From positions 1 to 64,000 of the forward strand of contig NZ_JACZZA010000008.1 of assembly GCF_014863405.1 (NCBI RefSeq): a stretch of DNA of 64,000 nucleotides, in the 5' to 3' direction. The stretch is from Dyella acidiphila (GTDB lineage Bacteria > Pseudomonadota > Gammaproteobacteria > Xanthomonadales > Rhodanobacteraceae). The translations under genes and the position numbers were made by a program. The notes beneath the pieces are model-generated. The model saw only the letters and a program-made list of their open reading frames with translations, had not been told where the DNA came from and made no database searches. This document shows positions 7,773 through 18,666 of this stretch, one piece after another. Numbering within the stretch: position 1 is the first letter of the stretch; every line of letters begins with the position of its first letter.

Positions 7773-8360
7773 ATGCGCCTGCAATTTTCGTTACTGCTGC
7801 TGTTGTTGTTGCTACCCGTTGCCGCTGCCAGCGCGCAGGGCGGCATTCATCGCTGTCTGGGCGCCAACGGCATTCCGGTATTCACCGACCGCGTCTGCAC
7901 CGACGTAAATGCCGCACCGCTGCTGCCGCCGCCAGCCACCGTTGCCGCACCGCCTGCGGTCACCACCGCAACGCCACCGGCAGTGTTGTGCGCCGCGGAT
8001 CTCGCGCACCTGAAACAGGCCGTGATCGATGCCTTCGCCGACCGCAGCCCCAATCGGCTGGCTGGACTGATGCTATGGAACGGCGATGGCCAGCAAGCGG
8101 TGGTGGCGGACATCCGTGTGTACAACCAGCTGATGGCCCATCCGCTGATCGGCGTGTCGGTGACGGGAGCGGCGGACGACGATGCCGAACCTGACGATGC
8201 GCCCGGGCCATCGCCGGCCGGGTCCGCCGGCAATGCGCCGGCGCATGGTGCAGCCCTGCTGGTACAGACCGAGTCCGAAGATGGCAGCGGGGGCACCGGG
8301 CAGACCCGCTTCGACGTGGTCCACCATGCGGGCTGCCTCTGGCTGCGACCCGGGGAATAA
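7773..8360 (+). CDS. Exported protein with DUF4124-like N-terminus
   Basis: A 195-aa protein of unknown function. It begins with a strong Sec signal peptide built on eight leucines and ending near AAASAQ. A short cysteine motif (HRCLGANGIPVFTDRVC) then resembles the start of DUF4124 domains (Y-R-C ... G-x-x-x-x-S/T-D-x-x-C). A proline/alanine linker leads to a C-terminal part with two cysteines and an acidic, low-complexity stretch. The start at 7773 is chosen because it gives a complete signal peptide; no clear RBS is visible. It sits between metF and ilvE on the same strand, with no obvious functional link. Confidence 0.7.
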   Translation: MRLQFSLLLLLLLLPVAAASAQGGIHRCLGANGIPVFTDRVCTDVNAAPLLPPPATVAAPPAVTTATPPAVLCAADLAHLKQAVIDAFADRSPNRLAGLMLWNGDGQQAVVADIRVYNQLMAHPLIGVSVTGAADDDAEPDDAPGPSPAGSAGNAPAHGAALLVQTESEDGSGGTGQTRFDVVHHAGCLWLRPGE

Positions 8361-8415
8361 GGGCGATTAAGGCCGCGTGGGGGTATCATGGGCGGTCCCC
8401 AACGGAGAATTCCCC

Positions 8416-9333
8416 ATGGCTCAACAGTACCCCGAATGGATCTGGCAGAACGGCGCAATCAAGCCGTGGAAGGACGCCACCGCCCATGTCATGTCGCATG
8501 CGCTGCATTACGGTTCATCGGTGTTCGAGGGAATTCGCAGCTATGTAACGCCGGAAGGCGCGGCCATTTTCCGTCTGACCGATCATCTGAAGCGCCTGTA
8601 CCTATCGGCCAAGATCTACGACATGGCGCTGCCTTATTCGCAGGACGATCTCGCTGCCGCATGCCGCGAAGTCATTCGCAAGAACGGTCTTGCCGCGGCT
8701 TATCTGCGCCCGGTGGCATATCGCGGACTGGGCGGCTTCGGCCTGTCGGCGGAAACGCCGATCGACGTGGCCGTAGCCGCGTGGCCGATGGGTCCGTATC
8801 TGGGGCCGGAGGCGCTGGAAGTGGGCATCACGGCGTGCGTGTCGAGCTGGCAGCGTTTCGCGCCCAACACCATCCCGGCAGGTGCAAAGGCCGGCGGCAA
8901 CTATCTTTCCGGCCAGCTGATCGCGCGTGAAGCACGCCGCCTTGGCTTCGGCGAAGGCATCGCGCTGGCATCCAGCGGGCTGCTCAGCGAAGGCGCGGGC
9001 GAAAACCTGTTCCTGGTGTTCGACGGCGTGCTGCACACCACGCCGGCCAGTGCCTCGATTCTTGCCGGCATCACGCGCGATACGCTGAAAGTGCTTGCGC
9101 GCGAAGACGGCATCGAAGTGGTGGAGCGCGATATTCCGCGCGAATACCTCTACCTGGCGGATGAAATCCTGATGTGCGGCACCGCGGCCGAGATCACGCC
9201 GATTCGCGAAGTGGACGGCAAGCAGATCGGCAATGGCAAGGCCGGCCGTGTCACGCGCCGCCTGCAGGAGCTTTACTTCGGCTTGTTCAATGGCAAGACG
9301 CAGGACAAGTGGGGCTGGCTGGAACCGGTCTGA
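8416..9333 (+). CDS. ilvE: Branched-chain amino-acid aminotransferase
   Basis: PLP fold-type IV transaminase that makes Val, Leu and Ile from their keto acids. The 305-aa protein shows HALHYGSSVFEGIRSY near the N-terminus, the catalytic lysine in AGAKAGGNYLSG (about residue 158) and EGAGENLFLV, with CGTAAEITPI (cofactor phosphate binding) near the C-terminus. GGAG (8404-8407) lies 8 nt before the ATG. It is followed by a REP-like hairpin and a terminator shared with convergent ahcY. BCATs can also transaminate ketomethylthiobutyrate in methionine salvage; that link is only suggested by context. Confidence 0.94.
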   Translation: MAQQYPEWIWQNGAIKPWKDATAHVMSHALHYGSSVFEGIRSYVTPEGAAIFRLTDHLKRLYLSAKIYDMALPYSQDDLAAACREVIRKNGLAAAYLRPVAYRGLGGFGLSAETPIDVAVAAWPMGPYLGPEALEVGITACVSSWQRFAPNTIPAGAKAGGNYLSGQLIAREARRLGFGEGIALASSGLLSEGAGENLFLVFDGVLHTTPASASILAGITRDTLKVLAREDGIEVVERDIPREYLYLADEILMCGTAAEITPIREVDGKQIGNGKAGRVTRRLQELYFGLFNGKTQDKWGWLEPV

Positions 9334-9347
9334 CGGTGTTGTTCTTG

Positions 9348-9367
9348 CTCTCCCCTGCGGGGAGAGG
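9348..9367. repeat. REP-like hairpin, CTCTCCCC/GGGGAGAG type
   Basis: The palindrome CTCTCCCC-TGC-GGGGAGAG lies between the convergent ilvE and ahcY genes. A relative of the same element is inserted in the ppc coding sequence at 12711-12806, so it belongs to a dispersed repeat family. Confidence 0.6.
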
Positions 9368-9376
9368 GAGCAAAAG

Positions 9377-9406
9377 AAAAGGCGCGGATTGCTCCGCGCC
9401 TTTTTT
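9377..9406. terminator. Bidirectional terminator between ilvE and ahcY
   Basis: The stem AAGGCGCGG / CCGCGCCTT has an ATTGCT loop, with an A-run on the left and six Ts on the right. It can terminate both the rightward ilvE transcript and the leftward ahcY transcript, which ends at 9427. Confidence 0.88.
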
Positions 9407-9426
9407 ATTTCCGGAAAAACCGCCGA

Positions 9427-10875
<1,449 letters not shown>

Positions 10876-10905
10876 TCGGGATGTCTCCGAGTCTCATTGG
10901 GGAAA

Positions 10906-10920
10906 TCCGGCAAAGCCGGA
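10906..10920 (-). promoter_or_regulatory. Hairpin between the SAH aptamer and ahcY
   Basis: On the minus strand TCCGGC-TTT-GCCGGA forms a 6-bp stem followed by ATTTCCCC. It lies between the aptamer and the ahcY RBS. The T-run is short, so it could be a weak terminator or part of a translational platform. Confidence 0.45.
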
Positions 10921-10940
10921 CCGACGCGAGAATTCACGTC

Positions 10941-11072
10941 ATGAGCGCCGTTGCATTCGAAGCATCCACCGAGCCTGGCCGTATTGAGTGGGGTAGGGAG
11001 TCTGCACGGGGAAGTGCAGGCTCTTGCGGATGGATCCGCATCCCAATACCGGTCGCAGCGCCCCTCGGCGAA
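10941..11072 (-). ncRNA. SAH riboswitch upstream of ahcY
   Basis: Read on the minus strand, the conserved blocks of the SAH riboswitch appear in order: CCGAGGGGCGCTGCGACC, then a long variable hairpin arm, CCAGGCTCGG, and AACGGCGCTCA. The pairings CCGAG/CTCGG and GGCGCT/GGCGCTCA pseudoknot-type segments match the published consensus. This class activates ahcY when SAH accumulates, and its location here is exactly as expected. Confidence 0.92.
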
Positions 11073-11100
11073 GACCGTCATTTTATCCATAGATCGGCGC

Positions 11101-11134
11101 TTATGACGACTTGGAACGCTGCAATGCGTCATAA
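11101..11134. promoter_or_regulatory. Inverted repeat in the ahcY/ppc divergent promoter region
   Basis: Perfect 8-bp arms TTATGACG (11101-11108) and CGTCATAA (11127-11134) are 18 bp apart, between the ahcY leader and the ppc RBS. The spacing of about 26 bp between arm centres is compatible with a transcription factor dimer pair. A minus-strand -10-like TAAAAT for ahcY lies just to its left. No known regulator is assigned. Confidence 0.4.
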
Positions 11135-11171
11135 ATTGGTTAGGCTAGGGGACTCACTGTAAGGAGGCCCC

Positions 11172-13970
11172 ATGGAAGCCAGTCGCGACCCTGAATTCCT
11201 GCCCCAGGACGGTCCCCTGCGCGAGGACGTACACCGTCTCGGCGCCATGGTGGGGCGCATGCTCGCCGAGCAGGGCGGGGAAGGCTTCTATCAGCGGGTG
11301 GAGCAGGTGCGCACGGCATCCATCCGGCGACGGCGCGAGGGACGCGCGGTAGACGACCTGGCCGAATCGCTGGCCGGCCTGGATGCGGCCGCGGCCGAAT
11401 CGCTGGCTCGCGCCTTCGCGGCCTATTTCCAGGCGGTGAACACTGCCGAGCGCGTGCACCGCATCCGCCGCCGCCGCGACTACCAGCGCGAAGGCAGCAA
11501 GCCGCAGCCCGAGTCGCTGCTGGATGTGATGCAGCGGCTGAAAGAACAGGGTGTCGGTGCGGACGAATTGCTGGAATGGCTGTACAAGCTCAAGGTGGAG
11601 CCGGTCTTCACCGCGCACCCCACCGAAGCGATCCGTCGCTCGCTGCTGGAAAAGGAGCAGGCGATCGTGCGCGCGCTGGTCGACGATTTCGATCCCACCC
11701 GCACGCCGCAGGAACGCAAGGAAGACGACGACCGCATCTTCATGGCCTTGTCCGCGGGCTGGCAGACGGCGGAAGCCTCGCCGATCCGCCCCAGCGTGCA
11801 GGACGAGCATCACCACGTCGGTTTTTATCTGGCCAACCCGATCTACCGCATCGTGCCCGCCTTCTATGAAGTGCTGGCCGACGCGCTGCAGGAAGTTTAT
11901 GGCGTGGCAGTGCCCTTGCCGCGTCTGCTCAGCTTTGCCACCTGGGTCGGCGGCGACATGGACGGCAATCCCAATGTGGGCGCCGAGACCATCGCCAACA
12001 GCCTCGCCACCCAGCGCGCGCACGTGCTGGAGCACTACATCGCCGACATCGATGGTCTTGCGCGCCTGCTGAGCCAGACCGACGACCGCGTCGATTTCGC
12101 TCCCGCGCTGCTGCAACGCCTGGAGTTGTATCGCGAACAGTTTCCGCGCGCCGCCGCGGCGATCCGGCCGCGCCATGCGGACATGCCGTACCGCTGCCTG
12201 CTCACCTTGATGCGCGCACGGCTCGAAGCCACGCTGGAAGAAGGGCATGCGGAAGGCTACGCCTCGGCCGAGGAACTGCTCGACGATCTGCTGCTGATTG
12301 TGCATGGCCTGATCGATCATCGCGGCCTCAACGCTGGCGCGTATGCCGTGCGCCGCTTGATCTGGCGTGTGCGCACTTTCGGCTTCCATCTGGCGCGGCT
12401 GGATGTGCGCCAGGATTCGCGCGTGCACGACGATGCGCTGAGCGCATTGCTGCAGGACGATAGCTGGACGCAACGTGCGCCGGCCAAACGCGTGGTGGTG
12501 CTGCGCCGCTACGCCAGCGGCGAAAAAAGCCTCGAGCGCGTCGACGATGCGCAGGCCGAATCGCTGCGCGCGGTATTCGCTACCCTGCACGAATCGCGTG
12601 GCCGCTACGGCAAGGACGCGATCGGCCTGTACATCATCAGCATGGCGCGCTCGGCAGCCGATGTGCTGGCGGTGCTGGCGCTGGCTAGGCATGGCGGCTT
12701 CGTGTTTGCTCCGTCGCCCCTGCGGGGAGAGGGGGCAGCCTTGCAGGAAGCTTCCGCTCCGCACAGCAGCCCCTCACCCAACCCTCTCACCGAAGGGGAG
12801 AGGGCCAATAGCGTCCCGCTGGATATCGCGCCGCTGTTCGAAACCGTCGACGACCTCAAGAACGCGCCCGACACCCTGCGCGCACTGCTGGATGATCCGG
12901 TCTATCGCGCCCATCTGCGTGCGCGCGACGATCGCCAGTGGGTGATGCTCGGCTATTCCGATAGCGGCAAGGACGGCGGCACGCTGGCCTCGCGCTGGGG
13001 CTTGCAGCGCGCCCAGGTGGAATTGCTGGAAGTGGCGCAGCAGGCCGGCATCCGGCTCGCGTTCTTCCACGGGCGCGGCGGCTCGGCCAGCCGTGGCGGT
13101 GCACGTATCACGCCGGCGCTGATGTCTTCGCCGCGCGGTTCGGTGGCAGGCGTGCTGCGCGTGACCGAGCAGGGCGAAGTCATCCATCGTAAATACGGTA
13201 TCCGCGCGCTGGCGTTGCGCAATCTCGAACAGACGGTCAGTGCGGTGCTGCGCGCCAGCCTGCGCCCGCGCGAAGACGAGCCGCGCGAAGCGGAATGGCG
13301 CGAGCAGATGAGCGCACTGGCGAGCGACAGCCGCCGCGCCTATCGCGAACTGGTCGATCGCGAAGGTTTCGTCGACTACTTCCGCGCTGCCACGCCGATC
13401 GACGTGATCGAACAGATGGCGTTGGGCTCGCGTCCCTCGCGCCGGCGCAGCATGCGCGGTGTGCAGGACCTGCGCGCGATTCCCTGGGTGTTCGCCTGGA
13501 CGCAGTGCCGTTCGATCATTACCGGCTGGTATGGCTTGGGTACGGCGCTGGAGCAGGCGGCCACGCATGGCGAGGCGGCGCTGGTGGAGATGGCGCGCGA
13601 GTGGTCGTTCTTCGCCAACCTGCTCGACGACGTGGAAATGGTGCTGGCCAAATGCGATCTAGATATCGCCGAGGCGTTCTCAAAGCTGTCCGGCCCGCTG
13701 CATGAGTCGTTCTTCACGCTGATCCGCGAAGAATTCGAGCGCACCCGGCATTGGGTGTTGCGCCTGAAGAACAGCCAGGAACTGTTGCGTGACGATCCGC
13801 GCCTGTCCCTGTCGATTCGCCTGCGCAATCCCTATGTCGACCCCATGAGCCTGCTGCAGGTGGATCTGCTGCAACGCTGGCGCGCCACCGATCGCAGCGA
13901 CGACAGCCTGCTGCATGCGCTGGTCGCCTGTGTGAATGGTGTGGCGCAAGGCCTGCAGAACACCGGCTGA
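11172..13970 (+). CDS. ppc: Phosphoenolpyruvate carboxylase
   Basis: Carboxylates PEP to oxaloacetate to refill the TCA cycle; cytoplasmic tetramer. At 932 aa it is somewhat longer than the ~880-900 typical of bacterial enzymes. Active-site blocks are all present: VFTAHPTEA (catalytic His near 152), [15 protein letters not shown], the glycine loop [12 protein letters not shown] and the invariant C-terminal QNTG. AAGGAGG (11161-11167) gives an ideal RBS. The extra length lies around residues 513-547, where a REP-like element is read in frame between [11 protein letters not shown] and [12 protein letters not shown]. Catalytic motifs flank this loop intact, so activity is probably kept. Confidence 0.96.
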   Translation: MEASRDPEFLPQDGPLREDVHRLGAMVGRMLAEQGGEGFYQRVEQVRTASIRRRREGRAVDDLAESLAGLDAAAAESLARAFAAYFQAVNTAERVHRIRRRRDYQREGSKPQPESLLDVMQRLKEQGVGADELLEWLYKLKVEPVFTAHPTEAIRRSLLEKEQAIVRALVDDFDPTRTPQERKEDDDRIFMALSAGWQTAEASPIRPSVQDEHHHVGFYLANPIYRIVPAFYEVLADALQEVYGVAVPLPRLLSFATWVGGDMDGNPNVGAETIANSLATQRAHVLEHYIADIDGLARLLSQTDDRVDFAPALLQRLELYREQFPRAAAAIRPRHADMPYRCLLTLMRARLEATLEEGHAEGYASAEELLDDLLLIVHGLIDHRGLNAGAYAVRRLIWRVRTFGFHLARLDVRQDSRVHDDALSALLQDDSWTQRAPAKRVVVLRRYASGEKSLERVDDAQAESLRAVFATLHESRGRYGKDAIGLYIISMARSAADVLAVLALARHGGFVFAPSPLRGEGAALQEASAPHSSPSPNPLTEGERANSVPLDIAPLFETVDDLKNAPDTLRALLDDPVYRAHLRARDDRQWVMLGYSDSGKDGGTLASRWGLQRAQVELLEVAQQAGIRLAFFHGRGGSASRGGARITPALMSSPRGSVAGVLRVTEQGEVIHRKYGIRALALRNLEQTVSAVLRASLRPREDEPREAEWREQMSALASDSRRAYRELVDREGFVDYFRAATPIDVIEQMALGSRPSRRRSMRGVQDLRAIPWVFAWTQCRSIITGWYGLGTALEQAATHGEAALVEMAREWSFFANLLDDVEMVLAKCDLDIAEAFSKLSGPLHESFFTLIREEFERTRHWVLRLKNSQELLRDDPRLSLSIRLRNPYVDPMSLLQVDLLQRWRATDRSDDSLLHALVACVNGVAQGLQNTG
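12711..12806. repeat. REP-like element inserted in frame in ppc
   Basis: Two palindromic units lie within the ppc reading frame: CCCCTGCGGGG (12717-12727, followed by AGAGGGGG) and CCCTCTC...GAGAGGG (12783-12805). The second has the CACCCAACCCTCTCACC text typical of proteobacterial REP families. It is translated as APSPLRGEG ... [15 protein letters not shown]. The first unit matches the hairpin at 9348-9367. Related PEPCs go straight from the helix to the APLFET strand. Confidence 0.75.
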
Positions 13971-14010
13971 GCCTGCGCCATCCCGCTGGCACGGATGGGG
14001 GCAACAAGCG

Positions 14011-14047
14011 TGTCCGCTTACGCATGCCTGTTGTACGGAAACGGACA
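14011..14047. promoter_or_regulatory. Candidate enhancer (UAS) dyad for the sigma-54 promoter
   Basis: The arms TGTCCGCTTACG (14011-14022) and CGGAAACGGACA (14036-14047) are inverted copies matching at 10 of 12 positions, giving TGTCCGnTTnCG-N13-CGnAAnCGGACA. The centre is about 119 bp upstream of the predicted sigma-54 start, the usual range for NtrC-type enhancer sites. The likely binder is the response regulator encoded at 21110-22516. Confidence 0.6.
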
Positions 14048-14121
14048 GACGTACGCCTCGCCGATGCGCGGGGCGGCGGCAAAGTCACTGATCTGGCGAT
14101 TATTTTTTGTGGCGTGCAACT

Positions 14122-14136
14122 TGGCACGCGGCTTGC
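14122..14136 (+). promoter_or_regulatory. Sigma-54 (RpoN) promoter of the transporter cassette
   Basis: TGGCAC (14122-14127), 5 bp, TTGC (14133-14136) reproduces the RpoN consensus TGGCACG-N4-TTGC exactly, with invariant GG and GC at -24/-12 spacing. Transcription should begin near 14148, one base before the ATG of the first gene. The mRNA would be leaderless or nearly so, in line with the absence of any Shine-Dalgarno. Confidence 0.85.
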
Positions 14137-14148
14137 CATGCAACCTGC

Positions 14149-15402
14149 ATGGATATCGCCAACCCGCTCTACAAAGTTCGCAAGCGCCGCCGGCAGCGCC
14201 TGATCGCAGGCGCCAGCGTGGCTGCCGTGGCGCTGATCGCCTTGCTGGCGCGGCAGCTGGATCCGGCGCTGCCGCAGGTCGAGCGTTCGGGTCTGTGGGT
14301 CGATACCGTGCAGCGCGGCAGCATGCTGCGTGAAGTGAATGCCACTGGCACGCTGGTGCCGCGCGAGATCCGCTGGTTGGCGGCCGCCACGCCGGCCCAG
14401 GTGGAAAAGATCCTGGTGTGGCCCGGCGCTCGCGTTACGCCGGAGACGGTGCTGATGCGGCTGTCCGATCCGGCAGTGGAAGACAATCTGCGCAACGCCC
14501 AGGCCGAAGTCGCCGCGGCGCAGGCGGATGTGGCCGCCAAGCAGGCCGATCTCACTTCGCAGTTGCTGGATGAGCGCTCCGCGCTGTCCCTGGCGCAATC
14601 CGACTACGCGTCGGCCAAGGTCAAGGCCGATGCCGACAGCAAGGCGATGCAGCTGCACGTAATTCCCGAGGTACAGTATCAGCAGGAACAAATTGCGCTG
14701 AAGCAGTTGCAGGCTCATGTGCAGATCGAGCAGCAGCGCGTCGACGCCTTCGCCATGACCATGAAGGCGCAGATGGATGCGGTGCGCGCGAAATTGCTGC
14801 AGCAACGCAGCAATCTGCAATTGCGCCAGCGCCAGGCCGATGCGCTGGATGTGAAGGCGGGCATCGATGGCGTCTTGCAGGAGGTGGCCGTGCAGGAGGG
14901 CGCGCAGGTGGCGGCCGGTGCCAATCTCGCGCGGGTGGCGCGACCCGATGTGCTGATCGCGCGCCTGCAGGTGCCGGAGGTGCAGGCCAAGGACGTCGCC
15001 ATGGGCATGCCAGTCAGCGTGGACACGCATAACGGCGTGGCCGAAGGCAAGGTGGAGCGCATCGATCCGGCGGTTCGCGAGGGGGCGGTGCAGGTCGACG
15101 TCGCGCTACCCGCCAGCCTGCCCGCAGGGGCGCGTCCGGACCTCTCCGTGGACGGCCGCATCTTGATCGCCAAACTCGACGACGTATTGTCGGTGGGGCG
15201 TCCGGCGCTGGCGCGTGCAGAGGGGGACATCAGCTTGTTCCGGCTCGATCCGGCCAACGGCACAGCCCGCCGCGTGGCGGTGCGGATCGGCGCGGTTTCG
15301 GTCGACCGCGTGCAGATCCTGCATGGGCTCAACGCGGGCGACCAGGTGGTGCTGTCCGACGTCAGCCAGTGGGATAAATATGATCGTATCCGCGTGCAGT
15401 AA
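14149..15402 (+). CDS. HlyD/MacA-like periplasmic adaptor protein
   Basis: Membrane-fusion protein of an ABC efflux system, 417 aa. A basic cytoplasmic start (VRKRRRQR) leads to one membrane anchor (about residues 18-35). A lipoyl-like half-motif follows, then a long Ala/Gln-rich coiled coil (about 110-225), the second half VKAGIDGVLQEVAVQEGAQV, and a beta-barrel region to the end. No lipobox is seen. The start is chosen because it places the anchor correctly and sits right at the sigma-54 start site; an upstream in-frame ATG (14107) lies inside the promoter. First gene of a six-gene cassette with ATPase, two permeases and a two-component system. Confidence 0.85.
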   Translation: MDIANPLYKVRKRRRQRLIAGASVAAVALIALLARQLDPALPQVERSGLWVDTVQRGSMLREVNATGTLVPREIRWLAAATPAQVEKILVWPGARVTPETVLMRLSDPAVEDNLRNAQAEVAAAQADVAAKQADLTSQLLDERSALSLAQSDYASAKVKADADSKAMQLHVIPEVQYQQEQIALKQLQAHVQIEQQRVDAFAMTMKAQMDAVRAKLLQQRSNLQLRQRQADALDVKAGIDGVLQEVAVQEGAQVAAGANLARVARPDVLIARLQVPEVQAKDVAMGMPVSVDTHNGVAEGKVERIDPAVREGAVQVDVALPASLPAGARPDLSVDGRILIAKLDDVLSVGRPALARAEGDISLFRLDPANGTARRVAVRIGAVSVDRVQILHGLNAGDQVVLSDVSQWDKYDRIRVQ

Positions 15403-15457
15403 GCGTCGTGCCCATATCCATTGAACTCCTAACCCAGCTGAAAAGATCGGTGAACTT

Positions 15458-16218
<761 letters not shown>

Positions 16219-16222
<4 letters not shown>

Positions 16223-18663
16223 ATGCCGGCTTGAAGGAGATCTGGCTGGCCTGGCGCGCGCTGTGTCGCCGACCCGGCTATCTCCTGCTCGCCTCCGGCG
16301 TGCTGGCGCTGGGCGTCGGCGCGAGCCTGGCGGTCTATGTGCTGATCGAAGCTGTACTGCTGCGGCCGCTGCCGTATCCGCAGGCCTCGCGGCTGGTGCA
16401 ATTGGGGCGGGAACGATCCGGTGTGGCCTACACCACCTCGCCGGTGATTTATCAGCACATGTTGCCCTTGCAGGGCGTGCAGTCCGTGGGCCTGATCCGG
16501 TTTCGCGCCGAGGATGCGAACATCGCGGTGGATGACGTACCGCAATTGCTGCCTGCCGTGCATGCCGACCGGGGTTATCTGGCGACGTTGGGCGTAGCGC
16601 TGACGCTGGGCCGCAATTTCAGCGCGGATGAGGATCGCCCGAACGGGCCCAAGGTCGTGCTGCTCAGTCATGGTTTCTGGCTGCGCCGTTACGGCGGCGA
16701 TGCCTCGGTGCTCGGGCGCAACATGAGCATCGAAGGGGTCAGTCACCAGATCATCGGCGTGCTGCCTGCAGGAGTCGATATCAAGCAAGCCGATCTGTTG
16801 CTGCCGATGGCGTTGCCGGCGGACAGCGAAGACGAAGGCAGGAATTTCTATGTCATCGCACGTCTGGCGCCGGATGTAACGGCGGCGGCCGTAGGCGCGG
16901 AATTCGCCGCGAAAGTGCATGCCATGTATCTGCGCATCGGTGGCGCCGGCGCCAGCTTCGCGGCGCACGAGGCCTTTCGCGCCGACGATCTGCAGACGGC
17001 GATGCGCGTGCGCGCCAGGCCGGTTTTGATGATGTTTCTGGCCAGCGCATCGATGGTGCTGCTGATCGTATTGGTCAACCTCGCCAATCTGATGCTTTTG
17101 CGCAGCATGGCGCGCAGCCACGATGCCGCGGTGCGCGATGCGCTGGGTGCGCCGTGGTTGCGACGCCTGCTGCCGCTGCTCGCCGAGGGTTTGTTGATCG
17201 CCATCGCCGGCACGGTGGCCGGCATGCTGCTGGCGTGGCTGGGCCTGCAGGCGCTGCGCGGGCTGATCCCTGCGGAGTGGCTGGCCGGCAGCAGCCTGCA
17301 AGTACAGGCATCGGCGTATGTGCTGGCCTTGGTACTGGCGCTGACCCTGGTGTCGCTGTCGGTTGCGCTGGGTTTGTGGTGGGGCCTCAAGAATGCGTCG
17401 CCGGATGAACTGCGCGCGGGCGGACGCGGTGGCACGGGGCGTCGTGGTGGCCTGCTGGGGCGCGTGCTGGTAACGGCCCAGGTCGCGCTGGCCAGCACCT
17501 TGCTGTGTGCCGCCGGGGTATTTCTGCATGCGCTATACGATGCGGCACGGGTGCCCCTGGGGTTTTCCAGCGATGGCATTCTTACTTTCGAGCTGGCGCC
17601 GGTGCGTGGCACTTATAGCGATAACGCCGCGATCCAGCGCCTGGCGCAGCAGTTGCTGGATCGGCTGCGCATGCAGCCTGGCGTAGTCCGCGCTACGGCG
17701 GGGACCGGTCTGCCGGCCGGCGATCTGTCGCAGAATTTTTATCTCGGCAGCATCCACGCGCCTGGTCAGGATGTGCCGGATACGGCCACTCCGCAGGTAC
17801 GCGCGGTCGATCCGGATTTCTTCAGCGTGTTCCAGATTCCCGCGCATCAAGGCCGCAGTTTCCAATCCAGCGATCGCAGGGGTGGCGAAGCCGTTGCTAT
17901 CGTCAATCAGCGCCTGGCCGACCAGATGTACGGGGGCGATGCGGTGGGGAAGATGATCGAGATGGGCGCGATTCCATCGCTGGCGCCGCACTCGGCGCGG
18001 ATCGTCGGCGTGATCGATACGATCAGTCCGTTCGGTCCGCTGGGCGATACCGATGGCATTCTGTATCTGCCGCTGGCGCAGATGCCGGACGATCTGATGC
18101 AGATCGTGCGCACCGTCAATCCTTTGCGCTTTGCACTGGCCGTGCATGGCAATCCGGACGACTACCGTCGCATGGTCGGCCGCGTGGTGGCCGAGGTGGC
18201 ACCCAGCCAGCCGGTGTCCCAGTTGCTCAGTATGCGCAGTGTGGTGCGCGAGACTACTGCCGGCACGCGGCTGGACTTGTTGTTGATCGGTCTGTTTGCC
18301 GGCCTGGCCTTGCTGCTTGCAGCCGTGGGCATGTACGCGGTGATGTCGGTGGCGGTAGCCATTCGCGAACGCGAATTCGGCGTGCGCATGGCGCTGGGGG
18401 CTTCGCCAGCGCGGCTGATCGCCGGGATTTTGCGGGCAGGACTGCTGCAAGTGGTGATCGGCTTGTTGGCCGGTTTCGCCCTGGCCTTTATTTTGGCCGG
18501 CTTGCTGCGTGCGGTGCTGTTGCAGATCAATCGCCAGGTATTCGACCTGCCGGTATTGGCGGCGGTGTGTCTCACCCTGGCCTTGTCCGGCCTGCTCGCC
18601 TGCCTGTTGCCGGCCTGGCGTGCGAGCCGGGTGGAACCGACGCGTGCCTTGCGAGGGGAATAG
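16219..18663 (+). CDS. MacB/FtsX-like ABC permease, duplicated (ADOP) type, 1
   Basis: An 814-aa inner-membrane protein with eight predicted membrane segments in two FtsX-like repeats: one near residues 22-45, three between ~272 and 390, one near 412-435 and three between ~685 and 805. Each repeat is separated by a ~230-residue periplasmic MacB-type core domain. The motif EREFGVRMALGASPARLI follows segment six, as in FtsX-domain proteins. The ATG overlaps the ATPase stop by 4 nt. It resembles ADOP-type permeases. MacB-like mechanotransmission (periplasmic substrate to outer membrane) is inferred, not shown. Confidence 0.88.
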
Positions 18664-18666
18664 GCG

